From Methanosarcina spelaei (GTDB taxonomy: Archaea; Halobacteriota; Methanosarcinia; Methanosarcinales; Methanosarcinaceae), in NCBI RefSeq assembly GCF_002287235.1, contig NZ_LMVP01000068.1, forward strand, positions 1 to 46,927: DNA of 46,927 nucleotides. Direction: 5' to 3'. The position numbers and the translations under genes were made by a program. Positions 26,699-33,938 of this stretch are shown here, piece after piece; the first letter of the stretch is position 1; the number at the start of each line of letters is the position of its first letter. The notes under the pieces are model-generated. The model made no database searches and was not told where the DNA came from. It worked only from the letters and a program-made list of their open reading frames with translations.

Positions 26699-27475
26699 AT
26701 GTTGGATTTGAAACTGGAAGACATCGATGGCATATTAGTACGCTACAACGTCGCCCTCGAAAAGGAAATGACCCCTGATGAAGCCGCAGAAGAGCTTTAT
26801 CCAAAAGACGAACTCATCTATCCTGTTGCAAAAGCAATCTATGAGGGAGAAGAGGATGACGTAGTTGACGCACTCCAGGCTGCAATCGATGCAGGCAAAA
26901 AGCCAATCGCCCTTATCGATGATGCCCTGATGGTAGGAATGGGAGTTGTAACCCAACTCTACGATGAAGGTATCATTTTCCTCCCGAACGTTATGATGTC
27001 CGCTGATGCCATGCTTGCAGGAATCGACTTCTGTAAGAGCCAGACCACCGAAGTACCCGAGCCAAGGGGCAAGGTTGTCTGCCATGTTGCAGAGGGCGAC
27101 GTCCATGACATCGGAAAGAACATTGTTGCTGCCCTTCTGAGAGCAAACGGCTACGAGGTAATTGACCTTGGAAGAGATGTTCCTGTAGACGAAGTAATCG
27201 CTGCAGTTGAAAAAGAGAAGCCAATGATGCTCACAGGTACTGCTCTTATGACAACCACCATGTATGCATTCAAGGAAGTTAACGACAAGCTCCTTGAGAA
27301 GGGAATAAAGATCCCATTCGCATGTGGTGGCGGTGCTGTGAACCAGGACTTCGTGTCTCAGTATGAACTTGGAGTCTATGGTGAAGAAGCTGCAGATGCC
27401 CCCAAGATTGCTGACGCAATCGTTGCAGGTACTAAAGATATCACAGCATTAAGAGAGGAATTCCACAAACACTGA
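26699..27475 (+). CDS. mtaC: Methanol corrinoid protein MtaC
   Basis: Carries the corrinoid that accepts the methyl group from methanol. It has an N-terminal helical cap domain (about 1-90) and a C-terminal Rossmann-like B12 domain. The cobalt-binding motif GDVHDIGKN has His136, the same number as the lower-ligand His of M. barkeri MtaC. TGTALMTTTMYA and PFACGGGAVN form the rest of the corrinoid pocket. The 258-residue length is typical. GGAGG lies seven bases before the ATG, and mtaB follows after 13 bases, so the two are one operon and form the MtaBC complex. Confidence 0.97.
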   Translation: MLDLKLEDIDGILVRYNVALEKEMTPDEAAEELYPKDELIYPVAKAIYEGEEDDVVDALQAAIDAGKKPIALIDDALMVGMGVVTQLYDEGIIFLPNVMMSADAMLAGIDFCKSQTTEVPEPRGKVVCHVAEGDVHDIGKNIVAALLRANGYEVIDLGRDVPVDEVIAAVEKEKPMMLTGTALMTTTMYAFKEVNDKLLEKGIKIPFACGGGAVNQDFVSQYELGVYGEEAADAPKIADAIVAGTKDITALREEFHKH

Positions 27476-27488
27476 GGAGGGAGCAAAA

Positions 27489-28874
27489 ATGGTAAAAAAA
27501 TACACTTCAATGGCTTACGCTAACGCAGATGAACTAATTTTCGGAAATTCAAAGTTCCCTGTAAAAGCAGGGCTTGGCCTTGAAATTGGTGCCGGTTACA
27601 CGACTCCCGAAGTAAACTACGCCCCAAGGCCTGGAGCCGGTGCATCCAAAGAAAAACTCATAAAAGAGTATGAAAGGATCACCACCGACATTATGGCAAG
27701 GATGGTCCAGATCGGAGCTCCTTCTGTTGTTCTTGAAACTGAACACGTTCAGCAGATGTCCAACAACCCCACCTGGGGAGGAGCTGTTGCACATGCCCAG
27801 AAGACCATCATGGAAGAATACCATGACGAATATGGCATAAAGTGTGCACTTCGCCACACAATTGGTGATATCCGTGAAGACCGTGACTACCTCCAGCTCA
27901 GAGGAGACAAGTACAGCACCTTTATGGAAGCCTTTGAAGAAGTTGCCAACAATGGTGCAGACCTGCTTGCAGTTGAATCAATGGGCGGTAAGGAAGTCTT
28001 CGACTATTCTATTCTGAGAAACGACACTGCAGGTATTCTCTTCGGTATCGGTGTGCTCGGTAGCATGGACATGGAAATGGTCTGGTCCGACATTGCAGAT
28101 GTTGCAAAGAAGACCGGAACTGTAGCTTCTGGTGACACAGACTGTGCCCAGGCAAACACTGCAATGTTCATTGCAGGTGGTCTGCTTGACAAGAACCTTG
28201 CCCACACAACTGCAATTGTTGCAAGGGCAATCTCTGCAGCAAGATCCCTCTGTGCATATGAAGCCGGTGCAGTAGGCCCTGGAAAGGACTGTGGTTATGA
28301 GAACAGCATCATAAAGTCCATTGCAGGTGTGCCAATTGCTCAGGAAGGCAAGACCTCAACCTGTGCCCACTCTGATCTGATGGGTAACATTGTCATGCAG
28401 TGCTGTGACCTCTGGTCCAACGAATCAGTTGAATACCATGGTGAATTCGGCGGTACCACTGTTCAGTGCTGGTCCGAGACCCTTGCATACGACTGTTCCA
28501 TGATGAACGTTGCACTTAAAACCGGAAAAGCAAAGGATCTCAGAGACATTCTCGTGCTCTCGGACAAATACAGAGACCCGCAGGGCTATGTGCTTGCCTA
28601 CGACAATGCCTACAAGGTAGGGCAGGCAATCGCAAAGGACGGGGAGAACAACTATCTCCGTTCAAAGAACGCAGCAATCGAATGTTGCAACATCATCGAA
28701 GAAGGTACCAACTCCGGCAAGCTCAGACTTACAAGATTCGAAACCAATGCTCTTGCAAAGGTTAAGGCTGACCTTGAAGCTCTCACCGACGATGCTGACA
28801 AGTTCATGAGCGACAACCTGACAAAGTTCAAACAAGAAGTTGCAGTTTTCAAACTCGAAAACTACGGGCTCTAA
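27489..28874 (+). CDS. mtaB: Methanol:corrinoid methyltransferase MtaB
   Basis: Zinc enzyme that activates methanol and methylates the Co(I) corrinoid of MtaC. It has 461 residues, a TIM-barrel type. The zinc ligands known in M. barkeri (Glu164, Cys220, Cys269) are found here shifted by one as Glu163 (AVESMGGKE), Cys219 (GDTDCAQAN) and Cys268 (GPGKDCGYEN). A strong GAGGAGGG ribosome-binding site lies in the short gap after mtaC. Codon use is that of a highly expressed gene. Methanosarcina usually has several mtaCB isozyme pairs; which one this is cannot be told from sequence alone. Confidence 0.97.
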   Translation: MVKKYTSMAYANADELIFGNSKFPVKAGLGLEIGAGYTTPEVNYAPRPGAGASKEKLIKEYERITTDIMARMVQIGAPSVVLETEHVQQMSNNPTWGGAVAHAQKTIMEEYHDEYGIKCALRHTIGDIREDRDYLQLRGDKYSTFMEAFEEVANNGADLLAVESMGGKEVFDYSILRNDTAGILFGIGVLGSMDMEMVWSDIADVAKKTGTVASGDTDCAQANTAMFIAGGLLDKNLAHTTAIVARAISAARSLCAYEAGAVGPGKDCGYENSIIKSIAGVPIAQEGKTSTCAHSDLMGNIVMQCCDLWSNESVEYHGEFGGTTVQCWSETLAYDCSMMNVALKTGKAKDLRDILVLSDKYRDPQGYVLAYDNAYKVGQAIAKDGENNYLRSKNAAIECCNIIEEGTNSGKLRLTRFETNALAKVKADLEALTDDADKFMSDNLTKFKQEVAVFKLENYGL

Positions 28875-28904
28875 GCCCTAAACTTCTTTTTTTTGATTTT
28901 TTTT
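28866..28904 (+). terminator. Hairpin plus T-tract after mtaB
   Basis: A 5-bp stem (GGGCT / AGCCC) over the mtaB stop is followed by two T-runs up to 28904. It sits only 25 bases before the next start codon, so it probably ends most mtaCB transcripts and lowers expression of the downstream transporter. Confidence 0.65.
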
Positions 28905-28928
28905 AGAAAATTGGCTTCAGGTGAAACC

Positions 28929-29513
28929 ATGAGCGAAAACGTAGGAACTGCTACCGTAATAGTTGACAAGACTGCAAATGCTGCCCCCCTTGGTTTTACC
29001 GGACTGGGCCTTGCAGCAGTCCTGTTAAGTCTGAGCTACATCGGGGTATACCCTGTAGAATCAATGATTGTCTCGATGGCAATATTTCTAGGTGGGTTCG
29101 CCCAGGTGTTTGCAGGAATTATGTGCTGGAAAAAAGGAGATGTTTTCGCAGGGACTGCATTTTCCGCTTTTGGCCTATTCTGGTTCTCACTGGCAGGATT
29201 ACTTATTATGCCTGCAATCGGATGGGCTGAAGCGTCGTCTGGAACTGCTATGGCCGCGTATCTCTTCATCTGGGGTGTTTATACCTTTGTTATGCTGATC
29301 GTTACTATGAAAATAGGAATCCGTGCCCTCCAGTTTGTCTTTGTTACATTATTTTTGTTATTTATATTGCTTGCTGTTGTAAACGCAACCGGCAGTACAG
29401 GGTTGCTTGTAATAGCTGGCTATGTAGGACTTGTCATGGGCCTTGGAGCTCTTTATACGGCTCTTGGCATGGTAATGAATGAAATCCACGGAAAAACTGT
29501 AATCCCACTCTAA
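28929..29513 (+). CDS. GPR1/FUN34/YaaH-family membrane protein (acetate/succinate transporter type)
   Basis: A 194-residue six-span membrane protein of the AceTr family. It has the N-terminal signature ANAAPLGFTGLGLAAVLLSL (family NPAPLGL type), GGFAQVFAGIMCWKKGD after span 2, GTAFSAFGLFWFSLA and a C-terminal GLGALYTALGMVMNE. The start is set at 28929 with GGTGA five bases upstream; the frame's first Met (28893) lies in the terminator T-tract. Bacterial and yeast relatives move acetate or ammonium. Here the substrate is unknown; its place behind mtaCB suggests a role tied to methanol growth. Confidence 0.88.
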   Translation: MSENVGTATVIVDKTANAAPLGFTGLGLAAVLLSLSYIGVYPVESMIVSMAIFLGGFAQVFAGIMCWKKGDVFAGTAFSAFGLFWFSLAGLLIMPAIGWAEASSGTAMAAYLFIWGVYTFVMLIVTMKIGIRALQFVFVTLFLLFILLAVVNATGSTGLLVIAGYVGLVMGLGALYTALGMVMNEIHGKTVIPL

Positions 29514-30181
29514 AATAGTAAAACAATCAGCATTTATTGAGTAAAACCTTGAACACCTGAAGAAAAGACCTGCACCAACCTCGAGAACTGTGTTAAATCC
29601 ATAAAACCGCAGGAATAAATATTAAAAAACAGCGTAAAATATTAAAAAACAGCAAAACATTAAAAAACAGTGTAAAATAAAGTTTAAGGCAGGCATAGGT
29701 CTTAAGCCTGTGTTTGCCAATCCTCCCAATATAATTAAATCCATAAAACTGCAAGAAAACAGTAAAAACAGCGTAAAATAAATTCTAAGGCAAGCACAGA
29801 TCTCAAGTCTGTGCTTGCCAATCCTCCCAATATTATTGCATGAGTGGCTAACCTCTGTATTGTGACCGCGTTGTAAAATATAGGCACTCGAGTGCCTGTT
29901 TAATTTTTAGAAATAATATCGTTTTTGTTTTTACCAAGCCTTCTCAAAAAAGGCTTGAGCGAAAACACCAGGATGCAGCGTAATCAATCTATTAACGGAT
30001 CGGCGTGATCAACCTACACAAAGGATGATCGAAAATCTAGCACTGCTTGAATTTGAGATACTTCCCCTAACCCTATAACCGGCTCAATGGTTGCAGCACA
30101 GCCTTTGTGAAAAAGGAATGATCGAAATAAAAAGACACGCTAGAAGGAAGATTGGAAGAACTAGTTAACGGTGAACTTCGA
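29514..30181. other. Intergenic region with a cluster of four hairpins
   Basis: No gene. It contains repeated TTAAAAAACAG tracts, two hairpins in a 101-bp tandem duplication (29688-29718 and 29789-29819), a perfect 16-bp palindrome AGGCACTCGAGTGCCT (29882-29897), and an 8-bp stem CAAGCCTT / AAGGCTTG (29935-29957). Confidence 0.65.
29688..29819. repeat. Duplicated hairpin with compensating changes
   Basis: Hairpin A (29688-29718) has a 12-bp stem with three G-T pairs. Hairpin B (29789-29819) has a perfect 12-bp stem GGCAAGCACAGA / TCTGTGCTTGCC. Flanks also repeat (AATCCTCCCAATAT after each stem, AATCCATAAAAC before each copy), giving a 101-bp period. Differences between copies keep the pairing, including one full G-C to A-T exchange, so the structure seems maintained. 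It could be an RNA element or terminator. Confidence 0.75.
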
Positions 30182-31369
30182 ATGCAAGCGGATAAAAAGC
30201 TTGACGAAACCCGCAATAAAACCCGCAATAGATCTTATGTGGGGCTTGCTTTGAGTTTGACATTGACACTTTTCAAGCTGCTAGCCGGGACTTTGGGAAA
30301 TAGTACTTTACTTCTTGCCGATGCAGTTCATTCTTTCTCCGAATTTATCAATGAGTGTACGAAATTTTTGGACTTTTTTATTGGAAGCAAACCTGAGGAT
30401 GAAAGTCACAACTACGGACATGGAAAAATCACAACCCTCTGCGTGGGAGCAGGGGCTTTAATTCTACTTTTTGCAAGTTTTCATACAATTTCTCTGAGTT
30501 CCGGAAAACTGCTCATGTTTTTGCAGAGTAAAGAGCCCGAAACTCCTGAAATCACTGCACTCTATGCCGCAATTGCAGCCTTTGTATTAAGAAATATTAT
30601 GGCTATTTTGATAGAAAATCCTGAAGTACAAGTTAAAGAGATTTCCTCGAAAGATCATGTCCCCATAAAAGACTTATCAATAATCCAGATAAAAAACCTA
30701 TTAGTCGTCCATATAAAATACTTATCAATCGTCCTAATGAAATACTTATCAATAATCCAGATAAAAAACCTATTAGCCATCCATATAAAAAACTTATCAA
30801 TTATCCCAGTGAAACACTTATTAGCTATCCCAATAAAAGAATTATTAGCCGTCCGGATAAAAGAATTACCAGTTATTCCAATAAAAGATGTACTGATATT
30901 TGGCTTTGTTATTGCAGGCATAGGCTGCACGTTCCTGCCTGAAAAAAGCTTTAAAATAGCTGATTCTTTCGTTGCACTTTTTTTAAGTCTCTATCTTCTT
31001 GGAACTTCAGGCAAACTTCTCTACAAGACTGCAAACGAGCTGATAGAAGCCTCCCTTGATGAGGAAAATAACCTTAGAATTAGGGAGATTATAGACAAAA
31101 CCGAAAACGTTACGGGTTCCGGGGAACTTAAAACCCGCAGGATAGGAAAGAATATAGCAATTAATGCTAGTGTCAATGTGAATAATTCCCTGAATGTTCT
31201 GGAAGCTGCAGAGATAGCAAACCTGGTAGAAGAGAGGCTGAAAGCAGCTTTTACGGAAGATATATACGTACTGATAAAAATCGAGCCAGTCGAGGGAGTG
31301 AATAAGAATTTCAAAAACAAAGATAGATTCGCTAATGGGAAGACAGGAGAAAAGGCAAATTTATTTTAA
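30182..31369 (+). CDS. Cation-diffusion-facilitator-type membrane protein with internal repeat expansion
   Basis: The N-terminal half is a CDF cation-efflux protein: GLALSLTLTLFKLLAGTLGNST (TM1), LLADAVHSFSEF (TM2, normally HSxSD) and HNYGHGK (family HxxGHGK loop). The middle (residues 162-233) is nine 8-residue repeats of the form IKNLLAIH, coded by a 24-bp DNA repeat. They occupy the place before TM5-TM6, and the second metal motif (H/DxxxD of TM5) is absent. The C-terminal domain (ASVNVNNSLNVLEAAEIANLVEERLK) resembles the CDF cytoplasmic domain. The ATG at 30182 is preferred over TTG at 30152. Transport function is doubtful. Confidence 0.8.
   Translation: MQADKKLDETRNKTRNRSYVGLALSLTLTLFKLLAGTLGNSTLLLADAVHSFSEFINECTKFLDFFIGSKPEDESHNYGHGKITTLCVGAGALILLFASFHTISLSSGKLLMFLQSKEPETPEITALYAAIAAFVLRNIMAILIENPEVQVKEISSKDHVPIKDLSIIQIKNLLVVHIKYLSIVLMKYLSIIQIKNLLAIHIKNLSIIPVKHLLAIPIKELLAVRIKELPVIPIKDVLIFGFVIAGIGCTFLPEKSFKIADSFVALFLSLYLLGTSGKLLYKTANELIEASLDEENNLRIREIIDKTENVTGSGELKTRRIGKNIAINASVNVNNSLNVLEAAEIANLVEERLKAAFTEDIYVLIKIEPVEGVNKNFKNKDRFANGKTGEKANLF
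30665..30880. repeat. 24-bp in-frame tandem repeat, 9 copies
   Basis: Nine consecutive 24-bp units begin ATAAAA (variants ATGAAA, GTGAAA) and run exactly from 30665 to 30880, with a partial tenth after. They encode the 8-residue repeats of the CDF-like protein. Units alternate between two types (ACTTATCAAT and ACCTATTAG cores), suggesting that a 48-bp pair was also duplicated. Confidence 0.95.
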
Positions 31370-31776
31370 TAAAATAAAAACGACTCAGTACCAAAATCTA
31401 GTGATGAATGTAAAATTCAAAATCACTAGATTTTGTAATTGGTCACAATTCTTGTGATATAACTGAGGGATTGAAGTCTTTAGATATCGAATATTGATCT
31501 TGACGAAAACTGGAGTCTTCTTGCGAAATCAGATTTTCAATCAAAAAATGCAAAAATCACTAGATTTTGGAACAGAGTCATAAAAACGTAGAAAAAATAA
31601 AATAATATGGTAATAATGGTGTGAAAAAACCGGATGTGGACTTTCCGTATATAGGTTTAAATCGATACCAGACTTAAGAAAAGTATGAATTTTAACGATT
31701 GCTAAGAAATTAATTACCTGAAATTAAATAAATCTGGAAATACTGAAAGTTATCTAGTTCGCAAAAGAGGTTGAAA
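31370..31776. other. Intergenic region with a small inverted-repeat element
   Basis: About 400 AT-rich bases without a gene, mainly occupied by the 202-bp element listed separately. The following gene's ribosome-binding site (AGAGG) lies at its end. Confidence 0.55.
31380..31581. mobile_element. 202-bp element with 26-bp imperfect terminal inverted repeats (MITE-like)
   Basis: The 26 bases at 31380-31405 match the reverse complement of 31556-31581 at 23 positions. A third copy of the inner part (ATCACTAGATTTTG) lies at 31422-31435, forming a 14-bp hairpin with the left end. It has no coding capacity. Terminal repeats ending in a CAAAATC-type motif suggest a non-autonomous transposon or a solo remnant. 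The parent element is not in this window. Confidence 0.55.
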
Positions 31777-33783
31777 ATGCACTATAGTCTTGGAATCGAT
31801 GCAGGAGGCACTTATACTGATGCCGTTATCGTTAGGGACTCGGACGGATCTGTCATCGAATTCAGTAAAGCGCTTACTACTTATCCCGATCCACTCCCTG
31901 GAATGAAAAATGCTATTGATGCACTTACTCCGGAGTACCTTAAAGACATTAAACTGGTATCCGTATCTACGACCCTGTCTACGAATACTATCCTGGAAAG
32001 CACCGGGTTTCCAGTAGGGTTAATTATGATAGGGGATTATGTGATTCCTGAGAAACTTCCTACGGCTTACTGGGTGACAGTCTCTGGCGGGCATAACAAT
32101 GACGGGGAAGAGTTACAGGCTCTTGACATCGCTTCCGTAAAAGAATTTGCCCTAAAGGTAAAAGATAAGGTTTCTGCTTTTGCGGTTTCTTCATACTTCA
32201 GTAACCGCAACCCGGAACATGAGCTTGCTGTCAAAAAAGTAGTAAAGGAACTTACAGGGCACCCTGTTGTTTGCGGACACGAACTTTCTCAGGATCTTGG
32301 AGCCTATGAAAGGGCTATAACTGCATTTCTTAACGCCCAGTTAATTCCTGTTACTCACAAGTTTATTCAGGCGATAGTCAAGGAATTTGAAATCAGAGGT
32401 ATAAACGCAAACCTGTTGATGTTGAAATGTGATGGGTCAGTGGTAGGGATAGAAGAAGCCCTGGAAAAACCCATTGAGACAATATTCTCAGGGCCTGCCG
32501 CAAGCCTTGTTGGGGCATCTCATCTGAGCAGGTTCAACACCTGTGCTATGATCGACGTTGGCGGTACGAGCACGGATGTAGCCATGATGGTGAATGGGCT
32601 TCCCCAACTTAGCAATATAGGTGCCGTTGTCGGAGGCTGGCAAACCCGAGTAAAAGCTATTCGTATGGAGACCTCTGCAACAGGGGGAGACAGTCATATC
32701 TGGGTAAAAGGTGATCGAATTTATATCGGTCCTCGTCGGGTAATTCCACTCTGTCGGGCTTCGGTCATTTACCCCGGTTTCAAGGAAAAACTGAAATTGA
32801 ACAAGGTTGCAAAAGGGTATCTCTGTGAAAGCATCCAGGTAACAAAATTTTATGTAAGGACCGATTTCAAACCTATTGAACTGAAGGCCGGAGAGCGGGA
32901 AATCTACAGGCATATAGGAAAAAAGCCTGTTTCCTTCGGGGATCTGCTCATAGCCCTGAAAAAACGCCCTTCTCCATCGATTCTGGACTCATTAGTCCAG
33001 AAAAGGTTAATCCAAGCAATAGGCTTTACCCCTACTGATGCCCTTCATGTGCTTGGAGAATATACCGAATGGGATATTGAGGCTGCAACAATTGGGGCTT
33101 CCATGCTTGGGAGAATACTGAAGCAGAGCCCGGAAACTTTCAGTGCGGAAGCAAAACGCAGGGTTGCCCGAAATATTGCCGAAGACCTTATTGCCTATCT
33201 TATAGAAGGAATGCCAAAAAACGAGATTGATAGGGTTCTTCTTGGAAGGAACTTTACCCGTTTCAGAGTTGAAATTCCTGTAGTGCTTTTAGGAGGACCT
33301 GTAAAGGCATACGTTGAGGATCTGAGAACTCTTATAAATGCTGATTTCATAGTTCCAGAGCACGCTGAGGTTGGTAATGCTGTGGGAGCCCTTGTCGGAA
33401 AAGGAATTAAAAGGGTAGAGATTCTTATAAAAACAAAAGTCATTAAATCTCTTGAAGGTAAGGCTGAGAATATAGATAATGAGGCTCACGAGAAGTGTAC
33501 TGCAGAAAATATCTTGCCGTATGAAACTAAAAATGAGTTCATTGTCTTTTCCCCATCTGAAAGAAAGAAATTTGAAAGCTATCATGAAGCTGTTGAGTTC
33601 GCAGAAAAGCTTGGAAGACAGCTTGTTATGGACTACATGGTGAGTGCAGGACTTCAAAAGGAGAATATAAATATAGACGTAAGCCGGAAGCATCTAGCGC
33701 CAAGCGGCTGGACTGATGTGCCCCTGGAAACAAAACTTGTTTTCGTAGGAGTAGGAATCCCAAAAACTACGATTACAGCCTGA
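31777..33783 (+). CDS. Hydantoinase/oxoprolinase A-type (HyuA-like) ASKHA protein, copy 1
   Basis: A 668-residue ATPase-fold protein of the N-methylhydantoinase A / acetone carboxylase beta superfamily. The N-terminal SLGIDAGGTYTDAVI is the phosphate-1 loop, SVSTTLSTNTILE follows, then GHELSQDLGAYERAITAFLNAQL and the second phosphate loop IDVGGTSTDVAMM. The C-terminal third reads LLGGPVKAYVEDL and VGNAVGALVGKG. The ATG at 31777 has AGAGG six bases ahead; the frame also has a TTG at 31771. No HyuB-type partner gene is adjacent, unlike true hydantoinases, so the substrate is unknown. It forms a tandem pair with the gene at 33939. Confidence 0.85.
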   Translation: MHYSLGIDAGGTYTDAVIVRDSDGSVIEFSKALTTYPDPLPGMKNAIDALTPEYLKDIKLVSVSTTLSTNTILESTGFPVGLIMIGDYVIPEKLPTAYWVTVSGGHNNDGEELQALDIASVKEFALKVKDKVSAFAVSSYFSNRNPEHELAVKKVVKELTGHPVVCGHELSQDLGAYERAITAFLNAQLIPVTHKFIQAIVKEFEIRGINANLLMLKCDGSVVGIEEALEKPIETIFSGPAASLVGASHLSRFNTCAMIDVGGTSTDVAMMVNGLPQLSNIGAVVGGWQTRVKAIRMETSATGGDSHIWVKGDRIYIGPRRVIPLCRASVIYPGFKEKLKLNKVAKGYLCESIQVTKFYVRTDFKPIELKAGEREIYRHIGKKPVSFGDLLIALKKRPSPSILDSLVQKRLIQAIGFTPTDALHVLGEYTEWDIEAATIGASMLGRILKQSPETFSAEAKRRVARNIAEDLIAYLIEGMPKNEIDRVLLGRNFTRFRVEIPVVLLGGPVKAYVEDLRTLINADFIVPEHAEVGNAVGALVGKGIKRVEILIKTKVIKSLEGKAENIDNEAHEKCTAENILPYETKNEFIVFSPSERKKFESYHEAVEFAEKLGRQLVMDYMVSAGLQKENINIDVSRKHLAPSGWTDVPLETKLVFVGVGIPKTTITA

Positions 33784-33938
33784 GAGGACAAAGTAAACCG
33801 GAATATCAGCAGCCGGATAATATAAACAGAAATATATATCTTGAGAATACCTTTACAATTCCGGATAAAAAGGATGTACACAGCTAAAAAAAAGGATCTG
33901 AAATGTGTAACATAAAGTAAAAATGGGGCTGTTTTGAT

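Noticed and set aside
30655-30930. Minus-strand 91-codon repeat protein
   Set aside because: It mirrors the 24-bp repeat of the CDF-like gene; any frame over such a repeat stays open.
26526-31760. Shared 15-mer AAAGTTATCTAGTTC upstream of mtaC (26526) and of the first HyuA-like gene (31746)
   Set aside because: In a 47 kb AT-rich window about one or more identical 15-mer pairs is expected by chance, and the distances to the start codons differ (about 160 versus 17 bases).
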